Source: Prevotella sp.
GTDB lineage: Bacteria; Bacteroidota; Bacteroidia; Bacteroidales; Bacteroidaceae
Assembly (NCBI GenBank): GCA_017413085.1
Contig: JAFPVC010000016.1
Span: forward strand, 62,001-126,000
Reading direction: 5' to 3'
Length of the DNA: 64,000 bases
Shown here: piece after piece, positions 9,530-17,523 of the stretch
How the letters are laid out: every line of letters starts with the position of its first letter
Position numbering within the stretch: position 1 is the stretch's first letter
Notes under the pieces: model-generated
The model's database searches: none
Told to the model about the DNA's origin: nothing
Seen by the model: only the letters and a program-made list of their open reading frames with translations
Made by a program: the position numbers and the translations under genes

Positions 9530-10210
9530 TCAGTTCTTCTTCTCACTCAGTTTGCCTTCCTCGCACTTGTAGACTATGCCGGGGAATTTCTCGAGCAGTG
9601 TCATATTGTGGGTGGTGATGACCACGGCAGTGCCGGCAGCAGAGATGTCGCGGAACAGCCCTATGATACTCTCCGCTGTCTCAGGGTCGAGGTTGCCCGT
9701 AGGCTCGTCTGCCAAAATCAGCTTAGGCGAATTAAGCAGGGCACGCGCTATGGCTATGCGCTGCTGTTCACCGCCTGATAGTTCGTGAGGCATACGGTTC
9801 TCATAGCCAGTCATGCCTACGGATTTCAGCACCTCTGTAATGCGCTTGTCAATATCATAGGTATCAGACCAACCTGTAGCGCGGAGCACAAACTCAAGGT
9901 TCTTGTGAACGTTACGGTCGGTAAGCAGTTTGAAATCCTGGAACACAATGCCAAGCTCACGCCGCAGAGACTGCACCTCACTGCGTCTGATAGACGTCAT
10001 GTCGCGACCAAGCACTTTAGCGGTGTAGGCACTGTCAATGTCAAGTTCACCATACACAGTACGCAGCAGTGAACTCTTGCCCGAGCCCACCTTGCCTATG
10101 ATATATATGAACTCACCAGCGCCGGCTTTGAAGTCGACGTTGTGCAGCACAGTCTCATCGTTATAGTGGCTGATGTTGACGTTTTTGTATTCTATTAATG
10201 TTTTTTCCAT
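9530..10210 (-). CDS. ftsE: Cell division ATP-binding protein FtsE
   Basis: 226-residue ABC ATPase with Walker A at residues 39-46 (GKVGSGKS), signature LSGGEQQ near 144-150, Walker [13 protein letters not shown] near 163-174 and the H-loop TTHN near 199. Length and sequence fit FtsE, which works with the membrane protein FtsX to activate cell-wall hydrolases at the division site. LolD-type ATPases are the closest alternative. No ftsX is adjacent: the gene lies between hisE (16-base overlap) and pheT, so the partner must be elsewhere. Confidence 0.88.
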   Translation of the reverse strand: MEKTLIEYKNVNISHYNDETVLHNVDFKAGAGEFIYIIGKVGSGKSSLLRTVYGELDIDSAYTAKVLGRDMTSIRRSEVQSLRRELGIVFQDFKLLTDRNVHKNLEFVLRATGWSDTYDIDKRITEVLKSVGMTGYENRMPHELSGGEQQRIAIARALLNSPKLILADEPTGNLDPETAESIIGLFRDISAAGTAVVITTHNMTLLEKFPGIVYKCEEGKLSEKKN

Positions 10211-10509
10211 CCCGGGTTATGTCGTTCAGCCAGTTCACTGGCGAGATCTTCGATGCGCAGTCCCTTAGAGGTGAGCAGCACAATGAGGTGATAGAGCATG
10301 TCCGACCCCTCGTAAATCAGTCGATCGTTAGTGCCGTTGGTAGCCTCAATAACAAGTTCCAAAGCTTCCTCGCCCACTTTCTGAGCCATACGGTTCAGTC
10401 CGTCCTTAAACAGTGACGTAGTGTAAGAGCCCTCGGGCATTTCTTCATGACGCTTTTCAATAAAATCCTGCAGTTCGCTAAGGAACAGCAGCGGGTTTTT
10501 CTCTTCCAT
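10195..10509 (-). CDS. hisE: Phosphoribosyl-ATP pyrophosphatase, stand-alone HisE
   Basis: 104 residues matching the all-alpha HisE/MazG-like fold (KVGEEALELVIEA, the EExxE-type metal site, and DMLYHLIVLL). It hydrolyses phosphoribosyl-ATP to phosphoribosyl-AMP in histidine synthesis. In many bacteria this activity is fused to HisI; here it is a separate gene with no his gene around it. It is the first gene of the hisE-ftsE-pheT unit, overlaps ftsE by 16 bases, and has a good upstream promoter at 10549-10579. Confidence 0.93.
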   Translation of the reverse strand: MEEKNPLLFLSELQDFIEKRHEEMPEGSYTTSLFKDGLNRMAQKVGEEALELVIEATNGTNDRLIYEGSDMLYHLIVLLTSKGLRIEDLASELAERHNPGWKKH

Positions 10510-10548
10510 TCTTTTATTTAGTTTTTAATCCGTTATCGTTATAAAGTG

Positions 10549-10579
10549 CAAAGTTACAACTTTTTTCTGACATATCAAA
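10549..10579 (-). promoter_or_regulatory. Bacteroidota-type promoter for hisE-ftsE-pheT
   Basis: On the minus strand, TTTG (10576-10579) and TAACTTTG (10549-10556) are separated by exactly 19 bases. This matches the TTTG-N19-TAnnTTTG consensus of the primary Bacteroidota sigma factor. The -7 box is about 40 bases before the hisE start. Confidence 0.75.
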
Positions 10580-10618
10580 AAAAAATGCCGAAACACAGTT
10601 ATTCTCAAAGTTTTTTAT

Positions 10619-10626
10619 TACCTTTG
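10619..10626 (+). promoter_or_regulatory. Probable -7 box for the BadF-type kinase gene
   Basis: TACCTTTG fits TAnnTTTG and lies 63 bases before the start codon. No clear -33 TTTG is found at 19 bases. The intervening leader (10630-10694) is filled by an AT-rich repeat. Confidence 0.5.
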
Positions 10627-10629
10627 CAC

Positions 10630-10694
10630 ATTCATAATATATAATGCACAATGCATAATGCATAATGAGCAACCATTTCATAATGCGCAATGAA
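10630..10694 (+). repeat. AT-rich short repeat cluster (TTCATAAT / GCACAATGCATAATG)
   Basis: The leader contains TTCATAAT followed by several overlapping copies of ATAATGC and GCATAATG in direct and inverted forms. Related sequence occurs at 1891-1917, 37624-37642 and 40183-40276, mostly just before genes. Confidence 0.6.
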
Positions 10695-11511
10695 CATTCA
10701 ACCAATGACACTGACAGCAGACAGCGGAAGCACAAAAACGACGTGGGCGGTTAGTCCCGGCATAAAACTTCAAACTCAGGGCATCAACCCTTTCCACATG
10801 GAAGAGGAGGTGATTCACAGCATCATCGCCCAGGAACTTCTGACCCAAGATGCTTTCCCTGACCCAAAGAATATAACCGAAGTGCATTTCTTCGGAGCAG
10901 GATGCACAAAGGAGAAGTCTGCTGTGCTGCAGAAGATACTGCAGTGTGTGTTTGCAAACGCAAATGTAGAAGTGGGCAGCGACATGCTTGGAGCCGCACG
11001 GGCATTGTTCGGCAACCGCGAGGGAATTGCTTGTATACTGGGTACGGGTGCTAACTCCTGCCTGTATGACGGCAACACCATTGCAAGCAACGTCTCACCT
11101 ATGGGCTACATACTTGGCGATGAAGGCAGCGGTGCCGTGATTGGCCGCACATTCATAAATCAGTTGTACAAGGGTACACACCATGATTTCATCCCTGTAT
11201 TTGAAAAGGAAACTGGTCTCTCCCCCACCCTAATCATTGAGCGCACCTACAGGCAGCCCATGCCCAACAGATTCCTTGCATCTATTGCACCTTTCATCAG
11301 GCAGCACATTAATGAAGAGAAATGGATAGAAGAACTAGTGACAGACTGCTTCAGGCGGTTTTTCCGCAACAACGTCATGCACTACAACCGCCGTGACCTG
11401 CCATGCTCATTCGTGGGCAGCATAGCATATTACTTCGAGGAGCAACTGCGCAAGACGGCAGCACAAGAAGGATACTTAATTGGCGAAATAAAAAAAGAAC
11501 CACTGGAATAA
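10690..11511 (+). CDS. BadF/BadG-type ATPase, probable N-acetylglucosamine kinase
   Basis: 273 residues of the BadF/BadG/BcrA/BcrD ATPase family, an ASKHA fold. Visible motifs are the phosphate-1 loop TADSGSTKTTW near the N terminus, DMLGAARAL, the adenosine-side GTGANS and the phosphate-2 segment GDEGSGAVIG. Cytoplasmic members of this size in Bacteroidota are usually annotated as N-acetylglucosamine (amino sugar) kinases; the exact substrate cannot be read here. An internal ATG at 10705 is an alternative start. pepD follows after 6 bases, so the two genes are probably cotranscribed. Confidence 0.82.
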   Translation: MNIQPMTLTADSGSTKTTWAVSPGIKLQTQGINPFHMEEEVIHSIIAQELLTQDAFPDPKNITEVHFFGAGCTKEKSAVLQKILQCVFANANVEVGSDMLGAARALFGNREGIACILGTGANSCLYDGNTIASNVSPMGYILGDEGSGAVIGRTFINQLYKGTHHDFIPVFEKETGLSPTLIIERTYRQPMPNRFLASIAPFIRQHINEEKWIEELVTDCFRRFFRNNVMHYNRRDLPCSFVGSIAYYFEEQLRKTAAQEGYLIGEIKKEPLE

Positions 11512-11517
11512 CGAAAA

Positions 11518-12972
11518 ATGAATTACATAGATATATTCAAACAGATATGCAACATTCCACGTCCCTCGCACCATGAGGAAGCCGTGGCCGACTTCCTCTG
11601 CCGCTTTGCCGAGGAACGCAACCTGGACTATGAGCGAGACGAGCATAACTGCGTAGTGATACGCAAGCCTGCATCGCCGGGATATGAAGACCGCGACCCC
11701 ATTGTGCTGCTGAACCACACCGACATGGTTTGCGTGGCTGACGAAGGTTATAACGTACCAGGAAGCGTAACGCCCATCATATACAACGAAAACGACGAGA
11801 CATGGATGCGTGCCGACCACACATCGCTGGGCGCCGACAACGGTATAGGGCTTTCCATGGCCTTGGCACTGCTGGACGACGACACGCTCCAACATCCTAC
11901 ACTGGAAGTACTGTGTACTGCCTGCGAGGAGGATGACATGAGCGGTGCAGCCAACCTTGCACCTGACTTCATCAAAGGACGCTGCGTGCTGAACCTTGAC
12001 TCCGAAAACTACAATGAGATAACCGTAGGCTCTGCCGGTGCGCATATCCAATTAGCCACACTGCCGGTGCAGCGCACAGGGATGCCACAGGGCTATGCGG
12101 CATACGAGGTGAACGTTGCCGGTGGAAAAGGCGGACACAGCGGCGTGGACATAGACAAGACGCGAGGCAATGCAATAAAGATATTGGCAAACCTGCTGTT
12201 AGTGGCCATACGCCAAATGAACATAAAACTCTATCTTGTATCGTTTGAGGGCGGGCAGGCTTATTCGGCCATTCCTACGGAGGCCAGGGCTAAGATAGTA
12301 TTACCACATGAAGATGCCGAGACATTCGACGTGCTTGTAAGCCAGTGCAACGATGCACTCACGGCACAGTACTCAGCCACCGACCCTGCGCTGCACGTAG
12401 AATGTGAACCTTCTGTATGGCATTCGTCGGTAATGAACGAAGAAAGCACCCACGTATTCCTTGCTGCCATTAACGGCATACCTACGGGAGTGACAGAATG
12501 GGGCGATGGGGAAACAGGCAAGCAGGTGGTGACATCAAACAACATCGGAGTGGTGAAAATGCTTCACAGCGTAAAACATCCTTCGTTTGTCATATCCACC
12601 CACACGCGCAGCAACGACTATGAAAAGATGCACCGCTTGTCTGCCGACATATCACGCATTTTTACCCTTGTGGGGGCTAAGGTTGAAACCGTCCTTGACG
12701 CAAAGCCGTGGAGTGAAGACATAAGTAACCCTTTCATACGCAAGACTATGGAGGTATTCCAAGACGTTGTAGGATTCCGCCCCAAGCCCGTCAGCATGCA
12801 CTTCGTGCTTGAAGCAGCCTACCTCGTAGACAAATTCCCCGGCATACATATTGCTTCGATTGGCCCGCTGATTATTGGAGCACACTCCACGAAAGAGCGA
12901 GTAAACCTGACCACCGCTGAAAACATCTGGAGGATTACAAAGAGCATAATCGAGTCAAGCAAACATTTTTAA
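11518..12972 (+). CDS. pepD: Aminoacyl-histidine dipeptidase (M20C)
   Basis: 484 residues, the usual length of PepD. Metal and catalytic segments of the M20 clan are visible: NHTDMVCVAD, DHTSLGADNGIG, TACEEDDMSGA, and a GGHSGVDI segment in the dimerisation domain. It cleaves Xaa-His dipeptides such as carnosine in the cytoplasm and helps recycle peptides. No signal peptide is seen. It follows the kinase gene by 6 bases. A small hairpin (12972-12989) and a terminator (13005-13039) lie downstream. Confidence 0.95.
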   Translation: MNYIDIFKQICNIPRPSHHEEAVADFLCRFAEERNLDYERDEHNCVVIRKPASPGYEDRDPIVLLNHTDMVCVADEGYNVPGSVTPIIYNENDETWMRADHTSLGADNGIGLSMALALLDDDTLQHPTLEVLCTACEEDDMSGAANLAPDFIKGRCVLNLDSENYNEITVGSAGAHIQLATLPVQRTGMPQGYAAYEVNVAGGKGGHSGVDIDKTRGNAIKILANLLLVAIRQMNIKLYLVSFEGGQAYSAIPTEARAKIVLPHEDAETFDVLVSQCNDALTAQYSATDPALHVECEPSVWHSSVMNEESTHVFLAAINGIPTGVTEWGDGETGKQVVTSNNIGVVKMLHSVKHPSFVISTHTRSNDYEKMHRLSADISRIFTLVGAKVETVLDAKPWSEDISNPFIRKTMEVFQDVVGFRPKPVSMHFVLEAAYLVDKFPGIHIASIGPLIIGAHSTKERVNLTTAENIWRITKSIIESSKHF

Positions 12973-13004
12973 GGATACCTACGTATCCTCCATATTACCA
13001 CAAA

Positions 13005-13039
13005 AAAATTGCAGGCTGAGGATTTCAGTCTGCAATTTT
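13005..13039. terminator. Terminator between pepD and the xylanase gene
   Basis: A 15-bp stem with one G-U pair (13005-13019 with 13025-13039), flanked by A7 on the left and TTTT in the right arm, so it can act in both directions. A smaller 7-bp hairpin (12972-12989) overlaps the pepD stop. Confidence 0.8.
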
Positions 13040-13084
13040 CTATATACAAAGATTAGCGAAACGCTAGTACGACTTGCGAAAAAC

Positions 13085-15226
13085 TTATTTGAACAGCAGC
13101 GGAGCCATCTCACGCAGGCTGCGACGCCATGTGAGGAACTCGTGTGCAGTGCCCTCGCTGATGAAACCGTGTGCATTGAAGCCAGCGGCTTTCAGTGCGT
13201 CAACGCTCTGCTTGATGCCCTGTGGGTTCTCCTTTGAACCGCAGCTCTCGAAAATCATACGGACAGCCTTCGGATCCTTGATGTCTTCAGGAGCATATTG
13301 GCCACCGCTGAGCAGACCCCAGTAACCGAATACCTCTGGACGGCGCAGGGTGATGAGCTTGGTTTCTACACCACCCATTGACAGACCTGCCATGGCGCGG
13401 TTCCACTTGTCAGCCTTGGTAAGGTAGTTGGCATCAATGAAAGGTACGAGTTCGTCAACGAGAAGAGTCTCAAACTCCTTGGCGGTGAACTGACCGATGG
13501 TGCCAAACTTGATGTTGTTTGTCAGACCGTAGGCCATGACAACGATGAATGGCTTAATCTTTCCCTCGGCAATCATGTTGTCCATGATGATGCCTGCATG
13601 TCCCTGCTTGCTCCAGCTGGTTTCATTCTCACCCCAGCCGTGCTGCAGATAGAGCACTGGGAAACGCTCCTGCTTGCCCTTTACGAGCTTGCCGTACGTT
13701 GGTGGCAGATATACCATAGCGGTCTGCATCTGTCCGAGACTCTTTGAGTAGTAGAGCACCTCAGTGACAGTGCCGTGAGGAATGTCAGTGCGGAGTGCAT
13801 AGAAGTCCTGGTCTGGAGCAGGAATCTCGATACCGCTCTCCCAACGGCAAGAACCGAAGTAGTTGTGAGTGCCCGGGTCGTTGACCGTTGCACCATCTAT
13901 TGTCAGATGATAGTAGTGGAAACCTGGGTCCATTGGGCCGTCGGTAGTGCCTGTCCATACTCCGTCCTTATCTTTGTGGAGCACCGTGCCGCCGCGTCCG
14001 CCAAGACCGAGGCTTACGATGACAGACTTTGCATCAGGAGCCACAATGCGGAAACGAGCATAACCCTCGCTGTTCACCTGAGGATACTCCTGACCAGGCT
14101 GGTTCATGCTGTTAGGCACGAAGTCCTCTTTAGGCTTGCGTGTATCGAGTGAAGGGTCGAAGTCGCGGATGGCGCGGTAGCATGCCTTTGGCTTGTAGTT
14201 CTCGTCGAAAGGCAGAGGATGGTTGTTCACACCAAGCCATGAGTCGCGGTCGCCGAGGTTCCAGAATGTAACGTTGTCGATTACGTCGGCATGTTTGCGG
14301 AATATCTTGAACAGACGAGCATACTGGTCTGTCTGGAGTGTACCCATGTATGCAGGCATAGGCTTAGCCTCACCACGAGAGAACATCAGCTGACCGCCGC
14401 TCTCGTTGTTCATACGCAGGTCAAGCTCGGTGATGTGGATGTGCTTAACGATTTCCTTGAAACGAGTGATGGCTTTGTCGAGCTGTGCCTCGTCAGGGAA
14501 ATAGATGTTGTAGTGGCCCTGCATGCCGATACCGTCGATAGGCACACCTGCATCCTTCATCTTCTTCACCATGTTGTAGATGCGCTCGCGCTTGCCCTCG
14601 TCCACGCAGCTGTAGTCATTATAGAACAGCAGTACGTTAGGGTCAGCCTCGCGTGCAAACTGGAATGCCTTGGCAATAAACTCATCGCCGCAGAGCTGAT
14701 AGTGACGGCTCTGACGATAAGGGCTCTGCTCCTGGCCAGGCCAGTGACGACCGTCGTCAGCCATGGCCTCGTTTACTACGTCCCATGCATATACCACGTC
14801 CTTGTAACGGTTCATGATGGTGTGGATATGGTCGCGCAGACGTTCATAGAACACCTCTTTCTTGACAGGCTTGCCTTTCTTGTCGGTGAACATCCAGTCT
14901 GCAAACTGAGAGTGCCAGCACAGACAGTGACCGCGCATCTTGATACCGTTCTGACGACAGAAGTCGGCAATCTTGTCGGCCTTCTCGAAGTTCCATACAC
15001 CTTCTTGTGGGTGAATCTCTCCTGGTTTCCAGTCGTTCTCAGCGGTAACACTGTTGAATTCTTTCTTGATGAGCGCGATCTGGTCATTGTCGCTCACATT
15101 GCGCTGGTTGAGAGCTACGCCGATTGTGAAATAATCCTTGTAGGCGTCTTTCAACCCTTGCGCTCCTGCTGTAGCGCTGGTGGCAGCCACAAGCAGTGCG
15201 ATAGTGGTCTTTAAAATTGATTTCAT
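13085..15226 (-). CDS. Bifunctional GH10 endo-xylanase / CE1 feruloyl esterase
   Basis: 713 residues with a signal peptide cut near residue 23 (TAGAQ). Residues about 26-355 are a GH10 domain: acid/base E153 in WDVVNE and nucleophile E267 in HITELDL. A short beta-sandwich resembling the CBM48-like leader of esterases follows (about 380-480). Residues about 490-713 are a CE1 esterase with nucleophile S616 in GLSMGG and H695 in GTAHEF. The order matches the xylanase-ferulic acid esterase Xyn10D-Fae1A known from Prevotella ruminicola. It would cut the xylan backbone and release ferulate from arabinose side chains. It lies 45 bases after GH51 on the same strand, so the two form one operon divergent from the regulator gene. 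Confidence 0.96.
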   Translation of the reverse strand: MKSILKTTIALLVAATSATAGAQGLKDAYKDYFTIGVALNQRNVSDNDQIALIKKEFNSVTAENDWKPGEIHPQEGVWNFEKADKIADFCRQNGIKMRGHCLCWHSQFADWMFTDKKGKPVKKEVFYERLRDHIHTIMNRYKDVVYAWDVVNEAMADDGRHWPGQEQSPYRQSRHYQLCGDEFIAKAFQFAREADPNVLLFYNDYSCVDEGKRERIYNMVKKMKDAGVPIDGIGMQGHYNIYFPDEAQLDKAITRFKEIVKHIHITELDLRMNNESGGQLMFSRGEAKPMPAYMGTLQTDQYARLFKIFRKHADVIDNVTFWNLGDRDSWLGVNNHPLPFDENYKPKACYRAIRDFDPSLDTRKPKEDFVPNSMNQPGQEYPQVNSEGYARFRIVAPDAKSVIVSLGLGGRGGTVLHKDKDGVWTGTTDGPMDPGFHYYHLTIDGATVNDPGTHNYFGSCRWESGIEIPAPDQDFYALRTDIPHGTVTEVLYYSKSLGQMQTAMVYLPPTYGKLVKGKQERFPVLYLQHGWGENETSWSKQGHAGIIMDNMIAEGKIKPFIVVMAYGLTNNIKFGTIGQFTAKEFETLLVDELVPFIDANYLTKADKWNRAMAGLSMGGVETKLITLRRPEVFGYWGLLSGGQYAPEDIKDPKAVRMIFESCGSKENPQGIKQSVDALKAAGFNAHGFISEGTAHEFLTWRRSLREMAPLLFK

Positions 15227-15271
15227 TTGTTTAGATCTTTTACCTTGTTGTTAATATCTATTATTTATTAT

Positions 15272-17284
15272 TTAGAGTTTGTATTCAAGCATCGTCATAG
15301 AATATGGTGCAACGTCAAGAGAGAAACGCTTGCCAGTCTTTACCTGCTCGGTGGTAGGCACGACAGGCTGCTGCTCGTAGTTGTTCTCACTTTCTGCCTC
15401 ACCGGTCAGCAGAGTCTTTGTTGCCGTACCCTTGACACCGAAGCGTGAGAGGTCGATGTTGGCCTTCTTTGGCTCCGCTGTGGCGTTGACAACCTTGACG
15501 TAGAGACGGCGTGTCTTGGTGTTGAGGACAACAGACTGACCGAAGCGCACTCCTTCCTGTGGCTGTATAGCGTCGGCAGCGTCGTTCTCAAACTTCACGC
15601 AGTCACCATAGTAATACTGTCCTGCAGACTGTCCGAACATCTGCTGTACGTAGTAGCTGCATGTAAGATATGGACGTTCGTTGTCGAAGTAAATCAGGTC
15701 AGGATTCCAGTTTGTGGCATCCTTGCGAGCAAACAATGGTGCATAGCTGGTCATCGCCACCACGTCGCCGTTGCGCTCTACGTGCAGCAGGTAAAGTCCT
15801 TCTGCCAGAGCGTCAATCAGTTTCTTGTCCTTGGCAGCATATTCGCCCAGATATACCTTCGTCTTGCGTGTACGAGGATATTTGTCATACTGGCGTTTGT
15901 CGAGGAAATAGTCTCTTGGCTCATAGTAATGCTCGTCAATGATAGGCATGCCAAGTTCCTCAGCCAGTTTCCAACCGTTCTCAAGGTCAGGGTTGCCCTC
16001 ATGTGAACCAGGACCAGCTGTGCCTACGATTACGATGTCGGGATAGCGCTCATGCACCTTATTATATATATAGCGGAAACGCTCGCAGAACTCAGGAGTA
16101 ATCTTCTCCTCATTGCCCAGACCGAGATATTTCAGTCCGAAAGGTGCTGGATGTCCCTGTTCAGCACGTTTCTTTGCCCATTCAGATGTGGCAGGATCGC
16201 CGTTTGCCCATTCGATGAGGTCAAGTGCATCCTGTGCCCACTCGTCCATTTCCGACATAGGAACAACATCCTGCGCCTGGGTCTTCATGCCCCAGCCGCC
16301 GTTTGTTCCCTGGCATGATACACCGCAGGGGAGAATAGGCAGCGGTTGCATGTTCAGGTCCTCACAGAACTGAAAATACTCATAATAGCCCAAGCCCATA
16401 GACTGGTGGTAGCCCCATGTATTCTTCAGTGAACGACGCTTTTCCTTCGGGCCGATGGTTGTTTTCCATCTGTAAGTATCCCAGAAACCGTCGCCACCAC
16501 CGTGTACTACGCATCCGCCGGGAAAACGCATGAATTTAGGATGCAGGTCGGCAAGAGCCTGTGCAAGGTCAGGACGCAGTCCGTGTCCCTTGTATGTGTC
16601 CTGTGGCATCAGTGAAACATGGTCAACGTCCATGCTTCCTGCATTTAGAATAAGTATTTGGAGTGAAGCCTTCTTACAATCCTCGCTGGCGGTCAGCGTG
16701 GCGGTATACTTCTTCCACTGTGAACCGGCAACGCTTATCACTGTATCGGCAATCAGTTTCGGGTCTTTGCCCCATCCCTGAGGCTCAACGAGAGCCACGC
16801 GCAGTGTCATGTTCTTGTCTGCAGTGCGCAGAAATGCAGAGAAATCATACTTCGCACCTGCCTTCAGAGTGATACCGTCAAAGCCGCCATTCTCCAGTCC
16901 GTAGCCCTTCCAACCATTGTAATCATAATATTCCTTTACACGCTCAGCAATGAGGTGCATGTAGGTGGAACGGTAGTCCGTAGCCATGTTTTCATCGATG
17001 CGCACCTGCATAGTACCCAGCGAGTGACCTGGCCTCACCTGCTTCCATGCCGTACCTGGTCCCCAGCCATCACGCTCTGCGGGATTGAACTCGAATGAAC
17101 CGTTCTGCAGCAGTTCAGCATAAAGTCCACCGTCGGCACTTGACGAGATGTCTTCAAAAAAGATACCTATCAGTTCATCGCTGATGGCTTTGCCGCCTGT
17201 TGGGGCAGTAAGTGCTTTTTGCGCGTTGGCATTCAGTGCCGTCGCTGTCGCAAAGAGAGCGACAAAATTCTTTAAATTAATCAT
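15272..17284 (-). CDS. GH51 alpha-L-arabinofuranosidase
   Basis: 670 residues with a signal peptide ending near ALNANAQ (residue 22). GH51 is shown by IGIFFEDISSSADGGLYAELLQ-type sequence at 40-60, the acid/base E392 in LGLGNEE and the nucleophile E481 in VYLGEYA. An inserted CBM4/9-like beta-sandwich lies at about residues 85-228. The enzyme removes arabinofuranose from arabinoxylan, probably in the periplasm or at the cell surface. It is the first gene of the minus-strand operon with the GH10-CE1 gene. The 239-base gap to the divergent regulator gene holds promoter elements for both directions. Confidence 0.96.
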   Translation of the reverse strand: MINLKNFVALFATATALNANAQKALTAPTGGKAISDELIGIFFEDISSSADGGLYAELLQNGSFEFNPAERDGWGPGTAWKQVRPGHSLGTMQVRIDENMATDYRSTYMHLIAERVKEYYDYNGWKGYGLENGGFDGITLKAGAKYDFSAFLRTADKNMTLRVALVEPQGWGKDPKLIADTVISVAGSQWKKYTATLTASEDCKKASLQILILNAGSMDVDHVSLMPQDTYKGHGLRPDLAQALADLHPKFMRFPGGCVVHGGGDGFWDTYRWKTTIGPKEKRRSLKNTWGYHQSMGLGYYEYFQFCEDLNMQPLPILPCGVSCQGTNGGWGMKTQAQDVVPMSEMDEWAQDALDLIEWANGDPATSEWAKKRAEQGHPAPFGLKYLGLGNEEKITPEFCERFRYIYNKVHERYPDIVIVGTAGPGSHEGNPDLENGWKLAEELGMPIIDEHYYEPRDYFLDKRQYDKYPRTRKTKVYLGEYAAKDKKLIDALAEGLYLLHVERNGDVVAMTSYAPLFARKDATNWNPDLIYFDNERPYLTCSYYVQQMFGQSAGQYYYGDCVKFENDAADAIQPQEGVRFGQSVVLNTKTRRLYVKVVNATAEPKKANIDLSRFGVKGTATKTLLTGEAESENNYEQQPVVPTTEQVKTGKRFSLDVAPYSMTMLEYKL

Positions 17285-17342
17285 ATTTACATTTATTTAG
17301 GTTGTCACTATATTATTATTTCACAATAAACGCAATTTTATG

Positions 17343-17350
17343 CAAAGTTA
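17343..17350 (-). promoter_or_regulatory. Probable -7 box for the GH51 / GH10-CE1 operon
   Basis: CAAAGTTA reads TAACTTTG on the minus strand, 59 bases before the GH51 start. No TTTG is found at the ideal 19-base spacing, which would suit a promoter that needs an activator. Confidence 0.5.
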
Positions 17351-17466
17351 TCATTTTTTTTACAAATTTCATTGCATGTGACAAGTGTTTTTGCGTTTTG
17401 TTGACATTCACGCTTGCCAATGACACATTTTTCCTGTTAATTTCTTGTTAATTGTTGCAAAAAATG

Positions 17467-17497
17467 TTTGCAGAAACATGAAATTTGTTTACCTTTG
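17467..17497 (+). promoter_or_regulatory. Promoter of the hybrid two-component regulator gene
   Basis: TTTG (17467-17470), a 19-base spacer and TACCTTTG (17490-17497) match the Bacteroidota consensus exactly. The ATG is 26 bases further. Confidence 0.78.
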
Positions 17498-17523
17498 CAG
17501 TGAATTCATGATTTAAACAATAT

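Noticed and set aside
14291-15214. 307-codon open frame on the plus strand
   Set aside because: It is antisense to the GH10 domain, whose both catalytic motifs are intact in the real frame.
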